From VXNE01 sp965248075 (GTDB lineage: Bacteria > Pseudomonadota > Gammaproteobacteria > Pseudomonadales > Azotimanducaceae), in contig CBDFIL010000002.1 of the NCBI GenBank assembly GCA_965248075.1, positions 806,001 to 870,000 of the forward strand: a stretch of 64,000 bases of DNA, read 5' to 3'. Below are positions 42,285 through 51,435 of this stretch, piece after piece. Within the stretch, counting starts at the first letter, position 1. Each line of letters starts with the position of its first letter. The notes below the pieces were generated by a model that did no database searches, was not told the DNA's origin, and saw only the letters and a program-made list of their open reading frames with translations. Position numbers and translations under genes: made by a program.

Positions 42285-44477
42285 ATGACGGAGCGAATTC
42301 AACGCGGCGGCCTGCAAGTCGCGAAGGTTCTGGACAACCTGGTGGTCGAGGGGATGCTCCCCGGGACCGGCATCGGGGCGGACGCCTTCTGGTCCGGCTT
42401 CGAGGCCGTCGTCACCGACCTGACGCCGAAGAACCGGGCGTTGCTGGCGTTCCGGGACGAGCTGCAGGCGAAGATCGACGCGTGGCACGTCGAACGGCGT
42501 GGCCGGGCGCACGACGCCGCGGCCTACAAGGCATTCCTGACGGAGATCGGCTACCTGGTGCCGGAGGGCGGCGACTTCGAGATCGCCACGGCCAACGTCG
42601 ACGACGAGATCGCGCGCATTGCCGGACCGCAGCTCGTGGTGCCCGTGATGAACGCCCGCTATGCGCTGAACGCCGCGAATGCCCGCTGGGGCAGCCTGTA
42701 CGACGCGTTCTACGGGACGGACATCATTCCGGAGACGCCTGGCCGAGAGAAAGGCTCGAGCTACAACCCGGCGCGGGGCGAACTGGTGGTCGAGGAGACC
42801 GTGAAGGTGCTGGACACGCTCGTGCCCCTCGCCGGTGCCTCGCATCGCGACGTGACGGCATACTGTATCGAGCGGTCGGGCGCGGCGTTCGGGCTCGTTG
42901 CCGCGCTCGCCAACGGGAGCACGACCGGATTGGCCGACGCGTCCCGGTTCGCGGGTTTCGTCGGCGCCGGGGAGGGCGAACCCGAGGCCGTCCTGCTGCA
43001 GCACAACGGCCTGCACCTGGAGATACAGATAGACCGGGAGCACAACGTCGGCGCGGCGCACGCCGCGGGCGTCAAGGACGTGGTGCTCGAGTCCGCGATC
43101 ACGGTCATCCAGGACTGCGAGGACTCGGTAGCGGCCGTGGATGCGGACGACAAGTCGCTGGTGTACGGCAACTGGCTTGGCCTCATGAAGGGCGACCTCA
43201 CCGAACGCGTCGAAAAGGGCGGCGGAACGATCACGCGCCGCCTGGCCGGGGACCGCAGCTGTACGGCTCCGGACGGTAGCGCCATGACCCTGCCGGGACG
43301 CAGCCTGATGCTGGTGCGCAACGTCGGCCACCTCATGACCAACGATGCGGTGCTCGACGCGCACGGCGACGAGGTCTTCGAGGGCATCCTGGACGCGGCG
43401 CTCACGAGTCTCGCGGCCGTGCACGACCTGAAGGGCGATGGAGAGTTCGTCAACAGCCGCGCGGGTAGCGTCTACATCGTGAAGCCGAAGATGCACGGCC
43501 CCGGGGAGACGGCATTCGCCTGCGAACTCTTCGACCGGGTGGAGGACCTCCTCGGTCTCGACCGCAACACGCTGAAGATCGGCATCATGGACGAGGAGCG
43601 CCGTACCAGTCTCAATCTGCGCGAGTGCATCCGCGTCGCGCGCGAGCGGGTCGTGTTCATCAACACCGGCTTTCTCGACCGCACCGGCGACGAGATCCAC
43701 ACCAGCATGCAGGCCGGCGCCATGGTCCGGAAGGAGCCCATGAAGCAGGAGACCTGGATCGCCGCCTACGAGGACGCCAACGTCGACGCGGGCCTCGCGA
43801 CGGGCTTCCCGGGGCGGGCGCAGATCGGCAAGGGCATGTGGCCGAAGCCGGACGAGATGAAGGAGATGCTGGCGGTCAAGTCGAACCACCCGACCGCGGG
43901 CGCCGACTGCGCCTGGGTGCCCTCGCCGACGGCGGCCACGCTGCACGCGTTGCACTACCACGAGGTCGAGGTGGCGGCCCGGCAACGGGAGTTGCAGTCG
44001 CGCACCCGCGCCAGCGTCGACGACATCCTGAAGATCCCCCTGCTGGCCGGCGAGAACCTGTCCGCGGACGAGGTGCAGGCGGAACTCGACAACAACGCCC
44101 AGGGCATCCTCGGCTACGTCGTGCGCTGGGTCGACCAGGGCGTCGGCTGCTCGAAGGTGCCGGACATCCACGACGTAGGCTTGATGGAAGACCGGGCGAC
44201 GTGCCGTATCTCCAGCCAGCACATCGCCAACTGGCTCCACCACGGGATCGCCTCGGAGGACCATGTGCGCGCGACGATGGAGCGCATGGCGGGCGTGGTC
44301 GACCGGCAGAACGCGGACGACGGGGCGTACAGCAACATGGCGCCCGACTTCGAGGCCAGCGTCGCCTTCCAGGCGGCCTGTGACCTGGTGTTCAGGGGCA
44401 GGGAGCAGCCCAACGGCTACACGGAACCGATCCTGCACGCCCGCCGCCGGGAATTGAAGGCGCGCGCAGCGGGCTGA
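42285..44477 (+). CDS. glcB: Malate synthase G
   Basis: 730 residues from ATG at 42285 (GGGGAGACAC upstream). Full-length GlcB: RGGLQVAKVLDNLVVEG, YALNAANARWGSLYDAFYGT, QHNGLHLEIQIDREHNVG, VQDCEDSVAAVDADDK-type segment, EERRTSLNLRECIRVARERV, TSMQAGAMVRKEPMKQETWI, and GQIGKGMW-like loop. It condenses glyoxylate and acetyl-CoA to malate in the cytoplasm. No isocitrate lyase or glycolate genes are seen here, so the glyoxylate source is unknown. Confidence 0.95.
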   Translation: MTERIQRGGLQVAKVLDNLVVEGMLPGTGIGADAFWSGFEAVVTDLTPKNRALLAFRDELQAKIDAWHVERRGRAHDAAAYKAFLTEIGYLVPEGGDFEIATANVDDEIARIAGPQLVVPVMNARYALNAANARWGSLYDAFYGTDIIPETPGREKGSSYNPARGELVVEETVKVLDTLVPLAGASHRDVTAYCIERSGAAFGLVAALANGSTTGLADASRFAGFVGAGEGEPEAVLLQHNGLHLEIQIDREHNVGAAHAAGVKDVVLESAITVIQDCEDSVAAVDADDKSLVYGNWLGLMKGDLTERVEKGGGTITRRLAGDRSCTAPDGSAMTLPGRSLMLVRNVGHLMTNDAVLDAHGDEVFEGILDAALTSLAAVHDLKGDGEFVNSRAGSVYIVKPKMHGPGETAFACELFDRVEDLLGLDRNTLKIGIMDEERRTSLNLRECIRVARERVVFINTGFLDRTGDEIHTSMQAGAMVRKEPMKQETWIAAYEDANVDAGLATGFPGRAQIGKGMWPKPDEMKEMLAVKSNHPTAGADCAWVPSPTAATLHALHYHEVEVAARQRELQSRTRASVDDILKIPLLAGENLSADEVQAELDNNAQGILGYVVRWVDQGVGCSKVPDIHDVGLMEDRATCRISSQHIANWLHHGIASEDHVRATMERMAGVVDRQNADDGAYSNMAPDFEASVAFQAACDLVFRGREQPNGYTEPILHARRRELKARAAG

Positions 44478-44499
44478 GTCCGCACGGAGGAACCGTATC

Positions 44500-45726
44500 G
44501 TGGAGATCGCGGACTACGACAAGGCGCGTGACGCCGAGGCCGTGCAGCGCATCTGGCGGGAGGTCGGCTGGGTCGACGCGGAGCGGTCCGCGCTCGTCGC
44601 GCGTAAGTTCGACTGCGGCCACGCGGTGGTGTTCCGCATCGACGGCGAGGCCGAGTGCGCCGTGCACACCACCCCGGGCACCATGCGCCATGGCCGCGAG
44701 GACCTCGAACTGACCGCCGTGACCGCGGTGACCACCAGCCGGGTCGCGCGCAAGCTCGGTGCGGCCGGCCGCCTCACGGCGCGTTCGCTCGCGGCGCGGG
44801 CCGTCGCCGGGGCCGAGGTGTCGGCGCTCGGCATGTTCGAACAGGGGTTCTATGACCGCGTGGGATTCGGCAGCGGTTCCTACGAGCACCGCTTCGTGTT
44901 CGACCCCGCGACGCTCACGGTGGACCGACCCTTCCGTCCGCCGCAACGCCTCGTCGCCGGGGACTGGGCCAAGGTCCACGCGTGCATGCTGCGCAGACGC
45001 CGGGGCCATGGTGGTTGCACGCTGACCCCGCCCGAGATTGCCGAGTGCGAACTCGGCTGGACGGACGACGCCTTCGGCCTCGGCTACCACGACGCCGCGG
45101 ACGGCGGCCTTTCCCACTTCATCTGGGGCGAGGCGTCCGGTGAACACGGACCCTACGAGATTACCTGGCTCGCGTACGAGACAGTCGACCAACTGTTCGA
45201 ACTGCTGGCGCTCATCCGATCTCTCGGCGACCAGGTGTCCTCGATCGCGATGACGGAACCGCAGGACATCCAGTTGCAGGACCTCCTGAGGCAGCCGTTT
45301 CGACACCGCCGCAACAGCGCCGGCGGCAAGTTCGTCAACCACCACGAGACGCTGGCGTTCTGGCAACTGCGGATTCTGGATCTCGGGAAGTGCCTCGCCA
45401 AGACGCGTCTGCCCGGCCCGGACCTGCACTTCAACCTGGAGTTGACGGACCCCGTGGTGGAGCATCTCGACGGGGACAACGAGTGGCCCGGCGCCGGGGG
45501 CGACTTCGTCGTGACGCTCGGCGAAGCGAGCCATGCGGAACCGGGTTCGTCACGCAGCCTGCCGACGTTGCGGGCTTCGGTGGGTCCGTTCAGTCGCCTG
45601 TGGTTCGGCGTGCGCAGCGCCTCCGTGCTGGCGGCGACGACGGACCTCACGGGCGACGCGGGGCTCCTGGCCGCACTCGACGAGAAGCTACGGCTGCCCG
45701 TGCCGCGGCTCGGGTGGGACTTCTGA
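44500..45726 (+). CDS. Eis-like GNAT acetyltransferase
   Basis: 408 residues from GTG at 44500, after GGAGGAACC. The N-terminal part has a GNAT fold (AVTAVTTSRVARKLGAAGRL pyrophosphate-binding loop, SALGMFEQGFYDRVGFGSGS). A second GNAT-like middle and a C-terminal SCP2-type domain (GPFSRLWFGVRSASVLAATTDL) complete the Eis-family three-domain layout of about 400 residues. It is expected to acetylate an amine using acetyl-CoA; the acceptor is unknown. It starts 23 bases after glcB and may be co-transcribed. Confidence 0.75.
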   Translation: MEIADYDKARDAEAVQRIWREVGWVDAERSALVARKFDCGHAVVFRIDGEAECAVHTTPGTMRHGREDLELTAVTAVTTSRVARKLGAAGRLTARSLAARAVAGAEVSALGMFEQGFYDRVGFGSGSYEHRFVFDPATLTVDRPFRPPQRLVAGDWAKVHACMLRRRRGHGGCTLTPPEIAECELGWTDDAFGLGYHDAADGGLSHFIWGEASGEHGPYEITWLAYETVDQLFELLALIRSLGDQVSSIAMTEPQDIQLQDLLRQPFRHRRNSAGGKFVNHHETLAFWQLRILDLGKCLAKTRLPGPDLHFNLELTDPVVEHLDGDNEWPGAGGDFVVTLGEASHAEPGSSRSLPTLRASVGPFSRLWFGVRSASVLAATTDLTGDAGLLAALDEKLRLPVPRLGWDF

Positions 45727-45795
45727 TGCTGTGTCGCTGGGCGCGGAGTCCGGCGGTCGGTTAGGTTTGCACGGTCGACGATGGGGGGCGCGGTG

Positions 45796-46686
45796 ATGGT
45801 AACGATCCTGGACGGCGGCATGGGCGGCGAACTCATCCGGCGCGGTGTCGCCTCGTCGACTGGCCTCTGGTCCGCGCGGCCGCTGATCGAGAATCCCGAG
45901 GTCGTGGTGCAGACGCATCTGGACTACATCGCCGCCGGCGCCCAGGTCATCACGACCAACAACTACTCGACCATCCCGAGCTATCTCGAAAAGGCGAACC
46001 TCGAGTCCCGCTACGTCGAGTTGACGGCCTTCGCGGGGGAACTCGCCCGCCGGGCGGCGGACGAGTCGGGGGCGGACGTGCGGGTCGCGGGCGGTCTGCC
46101 GCCCCTTGCGGAGAGCTACCGGGCGGACCTCGCGCCACCGGACGACGAAGCGCGTCCCGTCTATGCGAAGCTCGCGGCCGCGCTCGAACCGAGTGTCGAC
46201 CTCTTTCTCTGCGAGACCATGTCCTGTGCGCGCGAAGCGCGCAATGCCGCGCTGGCCGCCAGGGCCGCCGGCCGGGCGCGCCGTCTCCCCGTATATGTCT
46301 CCTGGACGCTGAACGAAACCCCCGGGCGGGGTCTGCGCAGCGGCGAGTCCATCGCGGCGGGGCTCGACGCGGTCGCGGATCTCGACATCGACGGCTTCCT
46401 GTTCAACTGCACGACCCCGGAGGCCATCGCAGCGGGCGTCGAGACCCTGGCGGCCTTGACCGACCGGCCGGTCGGGGGCTATCCCAACCGCTTCCACGTT
46501 CCGGACGGTTGGACACTGGACAACGAGATGCAGGTCGAGCGCGACCACGAGCCGGGTACGGAGGCCTTCGTCGAGGGTGCGCTGCGCGCCATCGAGCGGG
46601 GCGCCACGCTCTACGGCGGTTGTTGCATGATCGGCCCGGAGGATATTGCTGCGCTCGCCGAGGCGGTGGCCGAGGCCGTTCGCTGA
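45796..46686 (+). CDS. Homocysteine S-methyltransferase family protein
   Basis: 296 residues from ATG at 45796, chosen because GGGGG precedes it and the fold begins VTILDGGMGGELIRRG; ATG at 45781 is possible. Zinc ligands of the family: Cys in GFLFNCTTPEAI and the pair in YGGCCMIGPEDI. TIM-barrel marks QVITTNNYSTIPSYLEK and DLFLCETMSCAREAR. It would move a methyl group to homocysteine or a similar thiol/selenol; the donor is not evident. Convergent with the SDR at 46706. Confidence 0.85.
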   Translation: MVTILDGGMGGELIRRGVASSTGLWSARPLIENPEVVVQTHLDYIAAGAQVITTNNYSTIPSYLEKANLESRYVELTAFAGELARRAADESGADVRVAGGLPPLAESYRADLAPPDDEARPVYAKLAAALEPSVDLFLCETMSCAREARNAALAARAAGRARRLPVYVSWTLNETPGRGLRSGESIAAGLDAVADLDIDGFLFNCTTPEAIAAGVETLAALTDRPVGGYPNRFHVPDGWTLDNEMQVERDHEPGTEAFVEGALRAIERGATLYGGCCMIGPEDIAALAEAVAEAVR

Positions 46687-46705
46687 CGGGGCGGGCGCCC
46701 CGACG

Positions 46706-47419
46706 TCACCAGTTCTCGCCGAAGGGCCGGATCACCGCGTCGAAGGTCCACGCCGAACGCGGCTGGTGCACGAGGTGCCACACTTCCCCCGCGATGTCGG
46801 CCGGCTTGCAGAAGTAGTCGTTCGGCGCATCCGGATTGAGACGCCGCGTCCACTCGAGGTCGATGACTGCGTCGACGGCGACGTAGCCGACGTGGACCCC
46901 CCTGGGGCCGAGCGAGCGTGCCATGGACTCCGCCAGGATGCGTTGCGCCGCCTTGGTGGGCGCGAACCCCGAGAAGTTGGCCTTGCCGCGATACGCCGAC
47001 GTGTTACCGGTGCACACGATGGCGCCGGCGCCGCGCTCGATCATGGCGGGTGCGAGCATCTGGCCGAGGTGCAGCAGGGCCAGCGTGTTGACACGGAAGT
47101 TGCGTTCGAGAACGTCCGGGTCGATGTCGAGGAAGTCTCCGAACGCGCCACCGACCGCATTGTGGACGAGCACCTGCGGGTGGCCGAGGTCCGCTCTGAC
47201 CTGGTCGATGACGGCTGCGAGGCGCGCGGTGTCCGTGACGTCGCACGGGTAGGCCGTGGCCCCGTCCAGCTCCGCTTCGAGTGTCGCGAGCCGCTCCTGG
47301 TCGCGGGCGAGCATGGCGACGCGATAGCCGCCGGCGGTGAAGCGACGTGTGATGGCCGCGCCGGTTCCCGGTCCGACTCCCGTGACCAGGCAGACGCGGT
47401 CCGTTTCGCTCGATGGCAT
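46706..47419 (-). CDS. SDR-family protein with Phe in place of the catalytic Tyr
   Basis: 237 residues from ATG at 47419. Cofactor loop LVTGVGPGTGAAI, VHNAVGG replacing NNAG, and GNTSAYRGKANFSGFAPTKAA, where the catalytic Tyr-x3-Lys reads Phe152-x3-Lys156. The C-terminal GVHVGYVAVDAVIDLEW is like a known SDR subgroup with FAxxK. Oxidoreductase activity may be lost or altered. The gene stands alone on this strand between convergent and unrelated neighbours. Confidence 0.8.
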   Translation of the reverse strand: MPSSETDRVCLVTGVGPGTGAAITRRFTAGGYRVAMLARDQERLATLEAELDGATAYPCDVTDTARLAAVIDQVRADLGHPQVLVHNAVGGAFGDFLDIDPDVLERNFRVNTLALLHLGQMLAPAMIERGAGAIVCTGNTSAYRGKANFSGFAPTKAAQRILAESMARSLGPRGVHVGYVAVDAVIDLEWTRRLNPDAPNDYFCKPADIAGEVWHLVHQPRSAWTFDAVIRPFGENW

Positions 47420-47520
47420 GGTCTCTTCCGTTGTCTGGGTGAGCTTGTCTGGGCGAGGGTGGGCAGTTTGTCCGAGGCATTGGCTGTACCGCAAGCCTGC
47501 GCGTCCTGATTCCGGCATCT

Positions 47521-48180
47521 TCATCGGATCGCGCCCGGATGCGGCACCTGCGGCAGCCACTCGGCGAGAGGCTGGGTGCGCCACCAGTCGGCGTCGTCGG
47601 CCAACTCGTACCCGCCGCCGTCCGTCTCCAGGGATCTGAGGCCGGCACACAACTCTCCGGTGGCCCGACCCTCGATCTTCTCGCGAATGAAGGCGAGGAA
47701 GTCGCGGTGCCCGGGCGTGCGGGGCGGGAGGGCGAGCCACTCCTCGAACCAGTCCTCGTCGATCATGGATTCGGAGGGGTGGTGCCAGCGGGCCAGGCAT
47801 ACCTGGCGCGCAAGCTTCCACGACAGGGCGTCGGGACCTCGCTCCAGGTCGACGATCTCGTCCTGGAGGCGGCGGCACCACCAGTCCGACCGGAGCGACC
47901 ACGTTTCCTTCAGGTCGATCATCGCTTCCAGGGTCTGCGTGTCCAATCCGGCGACGGCCGCGGTGCGCAGGGCATGGAAGGTCGATGGATGGGGGTGCCG
48001 TTCGAACAGGTCCTGCAGCAGCACCTGGGCGCGGGCGCTCTCCGCGTGGTGGGTCGGTCGCATGAGATCCACCACGGTGTCCACGTGCGCCTGAAGCGTG
48101 CGCGTTTCGTGTGCGGGGGCGGCGCACGCACCGGGTTCGGGAGGCCGCGGGCGGGTCGGCCGCGCGGACGGTGAGGACAT
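47521..48180 (-). CDS. Hypothetical protein, helical
   Basis: 219 residues from ATG at 48180, supported by AAGGAG upstream. No family recognised. Proline-rich N-terminus (SARPTRPRPPEPGACAAP), then predicted helices with many Trp and acidic residues (WSLRSDWWCRRLQDEIVDLE, MIDEDWFEEWLALPPRTPGH, DDADWWRTQPLAEWLPQ). No signal peptide or membrane segment. Stand-alone gene. Confidence 0.65.
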   Translation of the reverse strand: MSSPSARPTRPRPPEPGACAAPAHETRTLQAHVDTVVDLMRPTHHAESARAQVLLQDLFERHPHPSTFHALRTAAVAGLDTQTLEAMIDLKETWSLRSDWWCRRLQDEIVDLERGPDALSWKLARQVCLARWHHPSESMIDEDWFEEWLALPPRTPGHRDFLAFIREKIEGRATGELCAGLRSLETDGGGYELADDADWWRTQPLAEWLPQVPHPGAIR

Positions 48181-48326
48181 GACTGCGCTCCTTCGGCGGG
48201 TTGTGCCGGTGTCCGAGGCACAACGAGCGTAGGCCCGTGCACGGTCCACGGTCTGTGGGCGAAGTCTGCTGAGTCTGTAGGCAGCTTGCCCGTGCTGACG
48301 CCCGAGAACGGCTCCGCCCGCGGGAT

Positions 48327-48968
48327 TCAGAAGATCGTGATGTAGGGCAGGAGCGCGGCCGCGAAGGACATTACATACGAGAACACGGGCACGCCGAGCA
48401 GCGCCATGACGATCAGGCCCAGCAGCGCGTACACCCCGTAGCGCTGGTTGTATTCCCGGTAGACCCGCGCCGCGGCTCCCGGCAGGAAGTGCGGCAGGAT
48501 GTAGTGGCCGTCCAGCGGCCCGAGCGGAATCAGGTTGAACACCATCAGCAGCAGGTTCACCTGCACGAGGACCACGAAGAACGTCTCCGGCCCGCGCTCG
48601 GTGAAGTAGTCGACGCCGGACAGCCGCATGAACAGGAAGAAGTTCCAAGCGAGGGCTGCGAGCAGGAGGTTCATCGCGGGCCCTGCCGCAGCGACCCAGA
48701 GGTCCGAGCGCCTCGAGCGGAAGTTGCGCGGATCGACGGGCACCGGCTTGGCATAGCCGAACCCGACGAGCACCACCATGACGAGCCCCATCAGGTCGAT
48801 GTGCGCCAGGGGGTTCAGCGTCAGCCGACCGGCCAGTTGCGCGGTGCGGTCGCCGTGCAGTTTCGCCACGAATGCATGGCCGAACTCGTGGAACGTGAGC
48901 GACAGCACGAGCGCCACGAGCAGGATCGCGAACAGCAGCGTTTCCCCCTGTTCGATCAGTGCGATCAC
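48327..48968 (-). CDS. Site-2-type zinc metalloprotease (M50)
   Basis: 213 residues from GTG at 48968, which overlaps the rhomboid stop (GTGA). Zinc motif HEFGH at 27-31 in the first membrane helix; second metal site NLIPLGPLDG. About five to six membrane segments, no PDZ domain. It would cut substrates inside the membrane. It is translationally coupled to a rhomboid protease. Confidence 0.88.
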   Translation of the reverse strand: MIALIEQGETLLFAILLVALVLSLTFHEFGHAFVAKLHGDRTAQLAGRLTLNPLAHIDLMGLVMVVLVGFGYAKPVPVDPRNFRSRRSDLWVAAAGPAMNLLLAALAWNFFLFMRLSGVDYFTERGPETFFVVLVQVNLLLMVFNLIPLGPLDGHYILPHFLPGAAARVYREYNQRYGVYALLGLIVMALLGVPVFSYVMSFAAALLPYITIF

Positions 48969-49576
48969 GGCCGCGCCCGCCGATCGAGGCCGACGGCTGC
49001 GCGCGCGGCCACGATGCCGGCGAGCAACCCGAACAGATGCGCCTCCCAGGAGGTACCGTTGGCCTGCGGCAGGATGCCCCAGATCATGCCGCCGTAGAAC
49101 ACGAAGACCACCAGCGCGATTGACGCGGACCCCAGCTGACGCTCGTACAGGCCGCGTACCACGAGGAAGGTCGCGAGTCCGAAGACGACCCCGCTCGACC
49201 CGATGTGGGCGGCATCGCGCCCCAGCAGCCACACGCCGATGCCGCCGACCACCACGATCGTCGCGGTTACCGTCAGGTAGTACCGCACGCCGCGGAACAG
49301 GACCAGTGCGCCGAGCACCAGCAGGGGCCCCGAATTCGCCAGCAGATGGCCCATCGAGCGATGCACGAAGGGCATGCCGAGAACGCCGGGCAGGCCGTCG
49401 AGCCGCCGCGGCAGCAGGGCGAGGTCGAAGAGCAGCCGCGGCTCCCACAGCGCGTAGAGCGAGACGGCCCAGATGAGCCCGGTGCTCGCGAGCAGCGTGG
49501 CCGCGCGCGGGGCGAAGCGGGTCCTGAGTGCGCTCGAGGGGGGTGTGGATGTCGGTTCGGGACGCAGCGTCTCCAT
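48965..49576 (-). CDS. Rhomboid-family intramembrane serine protease
   Basis: 203 residues from ATG at 49576. Catalytic Ser128 in GSSG and His180 in WEAHLFG, with the supporting HRSMGHLLAN in an earlier helix. About six membrane segments. Two intramembrane proteases of different chemistry in one operon suggest a shared regulatory or quality-control substrate, which is inference. Confidence 0.88.
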   Translation of the reverse strand: METLRPEPTSTPPSSALRTRFAPRAATLLASTGLIWAVSLYALWEPRLLFDLALLPRRLDGLPGVLGMPFVHRSMGHLLANSGPLLVLGALVLFRGVRYYLTVTATIVVVGGIGVWLLGRDAAHIGSSGVVFGLATFLVVRGLYERQLGSASIALVVFVFYGGMIWGILPQANGTSWEAHLFGLLAGIVAARAAVGLDRRARP

Positions 49577-49608
49577 GGCGGCAGTCTAGGGGCTTGCGTC
49601 GTAGAACT

Positions 49609-49642
49609 GTAGGGGACGGGCGACGACAAGCGTCGCCCCTAC
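49609..49642. repeat. Chimeric REP1: half plus, half minus copy
   Basis: A plus head and arm (GTAGGGGACGGG) run directly into a full minus copy (stem GCGACG/CGTCGC, ending CCCCTAC), sharing the bases CGGG. It looks like a tail-to-tail pair collapsed by deletion. Confidence 0.75.
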
Positions 49643-49719
49643 GAGTCGCGCATTGGTTCCATGGGAGGGGCAAGGCCGCGTATATTTCGCGGACACACAC
49701 CAGGTCAGGGGAACGGAAG

Positions 49720-50532
49720 ATGGATCTTCGGGACAGGACGGTGGTCGTGACGGGCGGCGCGAGCGGTATCGGCGCGGCGTGCTCGCGCGCGTTCGCGGCC
49801 CGGGGCGCGCGGGTGGTGATCGCGGATGTCCAGGCCGACATGGCGGGGGCCGTGGCGGGAGAGATCGGCGGCCACGCGGTGCGTTGCGATGTCGGCAACG
49901 AAGAGGACGTCAACGCCCTGGTCGCCGAGACGGAAGACCGTTTCGGACCCGTGGACCTGTTCTTCTCGAACGCCGCGGTTGCCACGGGCGGCGATCCCCT
50001 GACCACGCCGCTCGATGTCTGGAACGAGCAGTGGCAGATCAACCTGATGGCGCACGTATTCGCGGTCCGCGCGGTCCTGCCGGGCATGCTTGAACGCGGT
50101 TCCGGGTACCTGCTGCATACCGCGTCCATGGCGGGCATCCTGACATCGCAGGGGAACGCAACCTACGCCGTCACCAAGCACGCGGTGGTGGGGCTGGCGG
50201 AGTGGATGTCCATCGCCTACCACGACCGCGGCATCCGCGTGTCGCTCCTCGCGCCGCTCGGGGTGCGCACGCCGATGTTGATCGGGCCCTCGGCCACCGG
50301 TCCGATCAGCCGCGCGGGGAGCACGAACTCGCCGCTCGCGCGCTCTTCCGTCGGGCCGATCAAGGAGCCGGAGGAAGTCGCGCAGCAGGTGCTCGATGCG
50401 GTCCACGAGGAACGCTTCCTGATCCTGACGGATCCGATCGCCCAGACCTGGATGGAACGCAAGACCAACGATCCGGAGCGCTGGCTGCACGGGATGCGGC
50501 GGCTGCAGCGGCGCATGGACGGGGGCGAGTGA
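49720..50532 (+). CDS. SDR-family oxidoreductase
   Basis: 270 residues from ATG at 49720 (GGGAACGGAAG upstream). Classical SDR: TGGASGIGAACSRAF cofactor loop, FFSNAAV, catalytic Ser in HTASMAGIL and YAVTK (Tyr-x3-Lys). It interconverts an alcohol and ketone with NAD(P). A 39-base gap leads to an enoyl-CoA hydratase and then a serine hydrolase, so it probably belongs to a small acyl-CoA catabolic operon. Confidence 0.88.
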   Translation: MDLRDRTVVVTGGASGIGAACSRAFAARGARVVIADVQADMAGAVAGEIGGHAVRCDVGNEEDVNALVAETEDRFGPVDLFFSNAAVATGGDPLTTPLDVWNEQWQINLMAHVFAVRAVLPGMLERGSGYLLHTASMAGILTSQGNATYAVTKHAVVGLAEWMSIAYHDRGIRVSLLAPLGVRTPMLIGPSATGPISRAGSTNSPLARSSVGPIKEPEEVAQQVLDAVHEERFLILTDPIAQTWMERKTNDPERWLHGMRRLQRRMDGGE

Positions 50533-50571
50533 AGGACATTCCACGACAGATACCGGCGCAGGAGAGGACAC

Positions 50572-51381
50572 ATGGCAGATCGCTACCAGGGTTATGAGCG
50601 TTTGAAGTTCGACTATCCGGAGGAACGGATACTGCGTATCACCATCTCCCGACCGGAACGACTCAACGCGCTCGATGCGATCGGCCATCGCGAACTGACC
50701 TACGTCTGGCGCGAAGTCGACGCGGACGCCGACATCGACTGCGTCGTACTCACCGGCGAGGGCAGGGCCTTCTCCGCCGGCGGCGACTTCGACATGATCG
50801 AGCGCAACATGAACGACTACACCGCCTTGGTCACCACCTGGAAGGAAGCCCGCGACCTCGTCTACAACATCATCAACTGCGGCAAGCCGACCGTCTCGTC
50901 CATCAATGGCCCCGCGGTCGGCGCCGGCTTCGTCGCGGCGCTGCTCTGCGACATCTCCATCGCCGCCGAGTCAGTCTTCATTACCGACGGCCACACCCGC
51001 CTCGGCGTCGCGGCCGGGGATCACGCCGCCATTGTCTGGCCGCTCCTGTGCGGCATGGCGAAAGCCAAGTACTACCTGCTGACCTGCGACCGTCTGTCCG
51101 CGGTGGAAGCGGAGCGCATCGGGCTGATCTCGCTCTGCGTGGAAGACGAGGAACTCGCCGCGAAGACCATGGAGGTCGCGCGGAAGCTGGCGCACGGCGC
51201 ACCGAATGCCATCCGCTGGACCAAGTACGCGCTCAACAACTGGCTGCGCATGGCGGGTCCGACGTTCGACGCTTCGACCGCCCTCGAGATGCTCGGCTTC
51301 CTGGGGCCGGAAGCGCGGGAGGGACTCCAGGCGCTGCGGGAGAAACGGGATCCCGTGTTTCCGAAGGGTTCGCCGGTGTGA
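50572..51381 (+). CDS. Enoyl-CoA hydratase/isomerase family protein
   Basis: 269 residues, ATG at 50572 after GGAGAGG. Crotonase fold: LRITISRPERLNALDAIGHR, oxyanion-hole segments RAFSAGGDFDMIE and INGPAVGAGF, TRLGVAAGDHAAIVWPLLCG, and TALEMLGFLGPEAREGL near the end. It acts on a CoA thioester in the cytoplasm; the precise reaction is open. Same strand and close spacing as the SDR before and the hydrolase after. Confidence 0.9.
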   Translation: MADRYQGYERLKFDYPEERILRITISRPERLNALDAIGHRELTYVWREVDADADIDCVVLTGEGRAFSAGGDFDMIERNMNDYTALVTTWKEARDLVYNIINCGKPTVSSINGPAVGAGFVAALLCDISIAAESVFITDGHTRLGVAAGDHAAIVWPLLCGMAKAKYYLLTCDRLSAVEAERIGLISLCVEDEELAAKTMEVARKLAHGAPNAIRWTKYALNNWLRMAGPTFDASTALEMLGFLGPEAREGLQALREKRDPVFPKGSPV

Positions 51382-51435
51382 AGTCCGGCCGCCGGACAGG
51401 AACGATCTGCAATTTTGGATGAACGGGGAGGGGCT

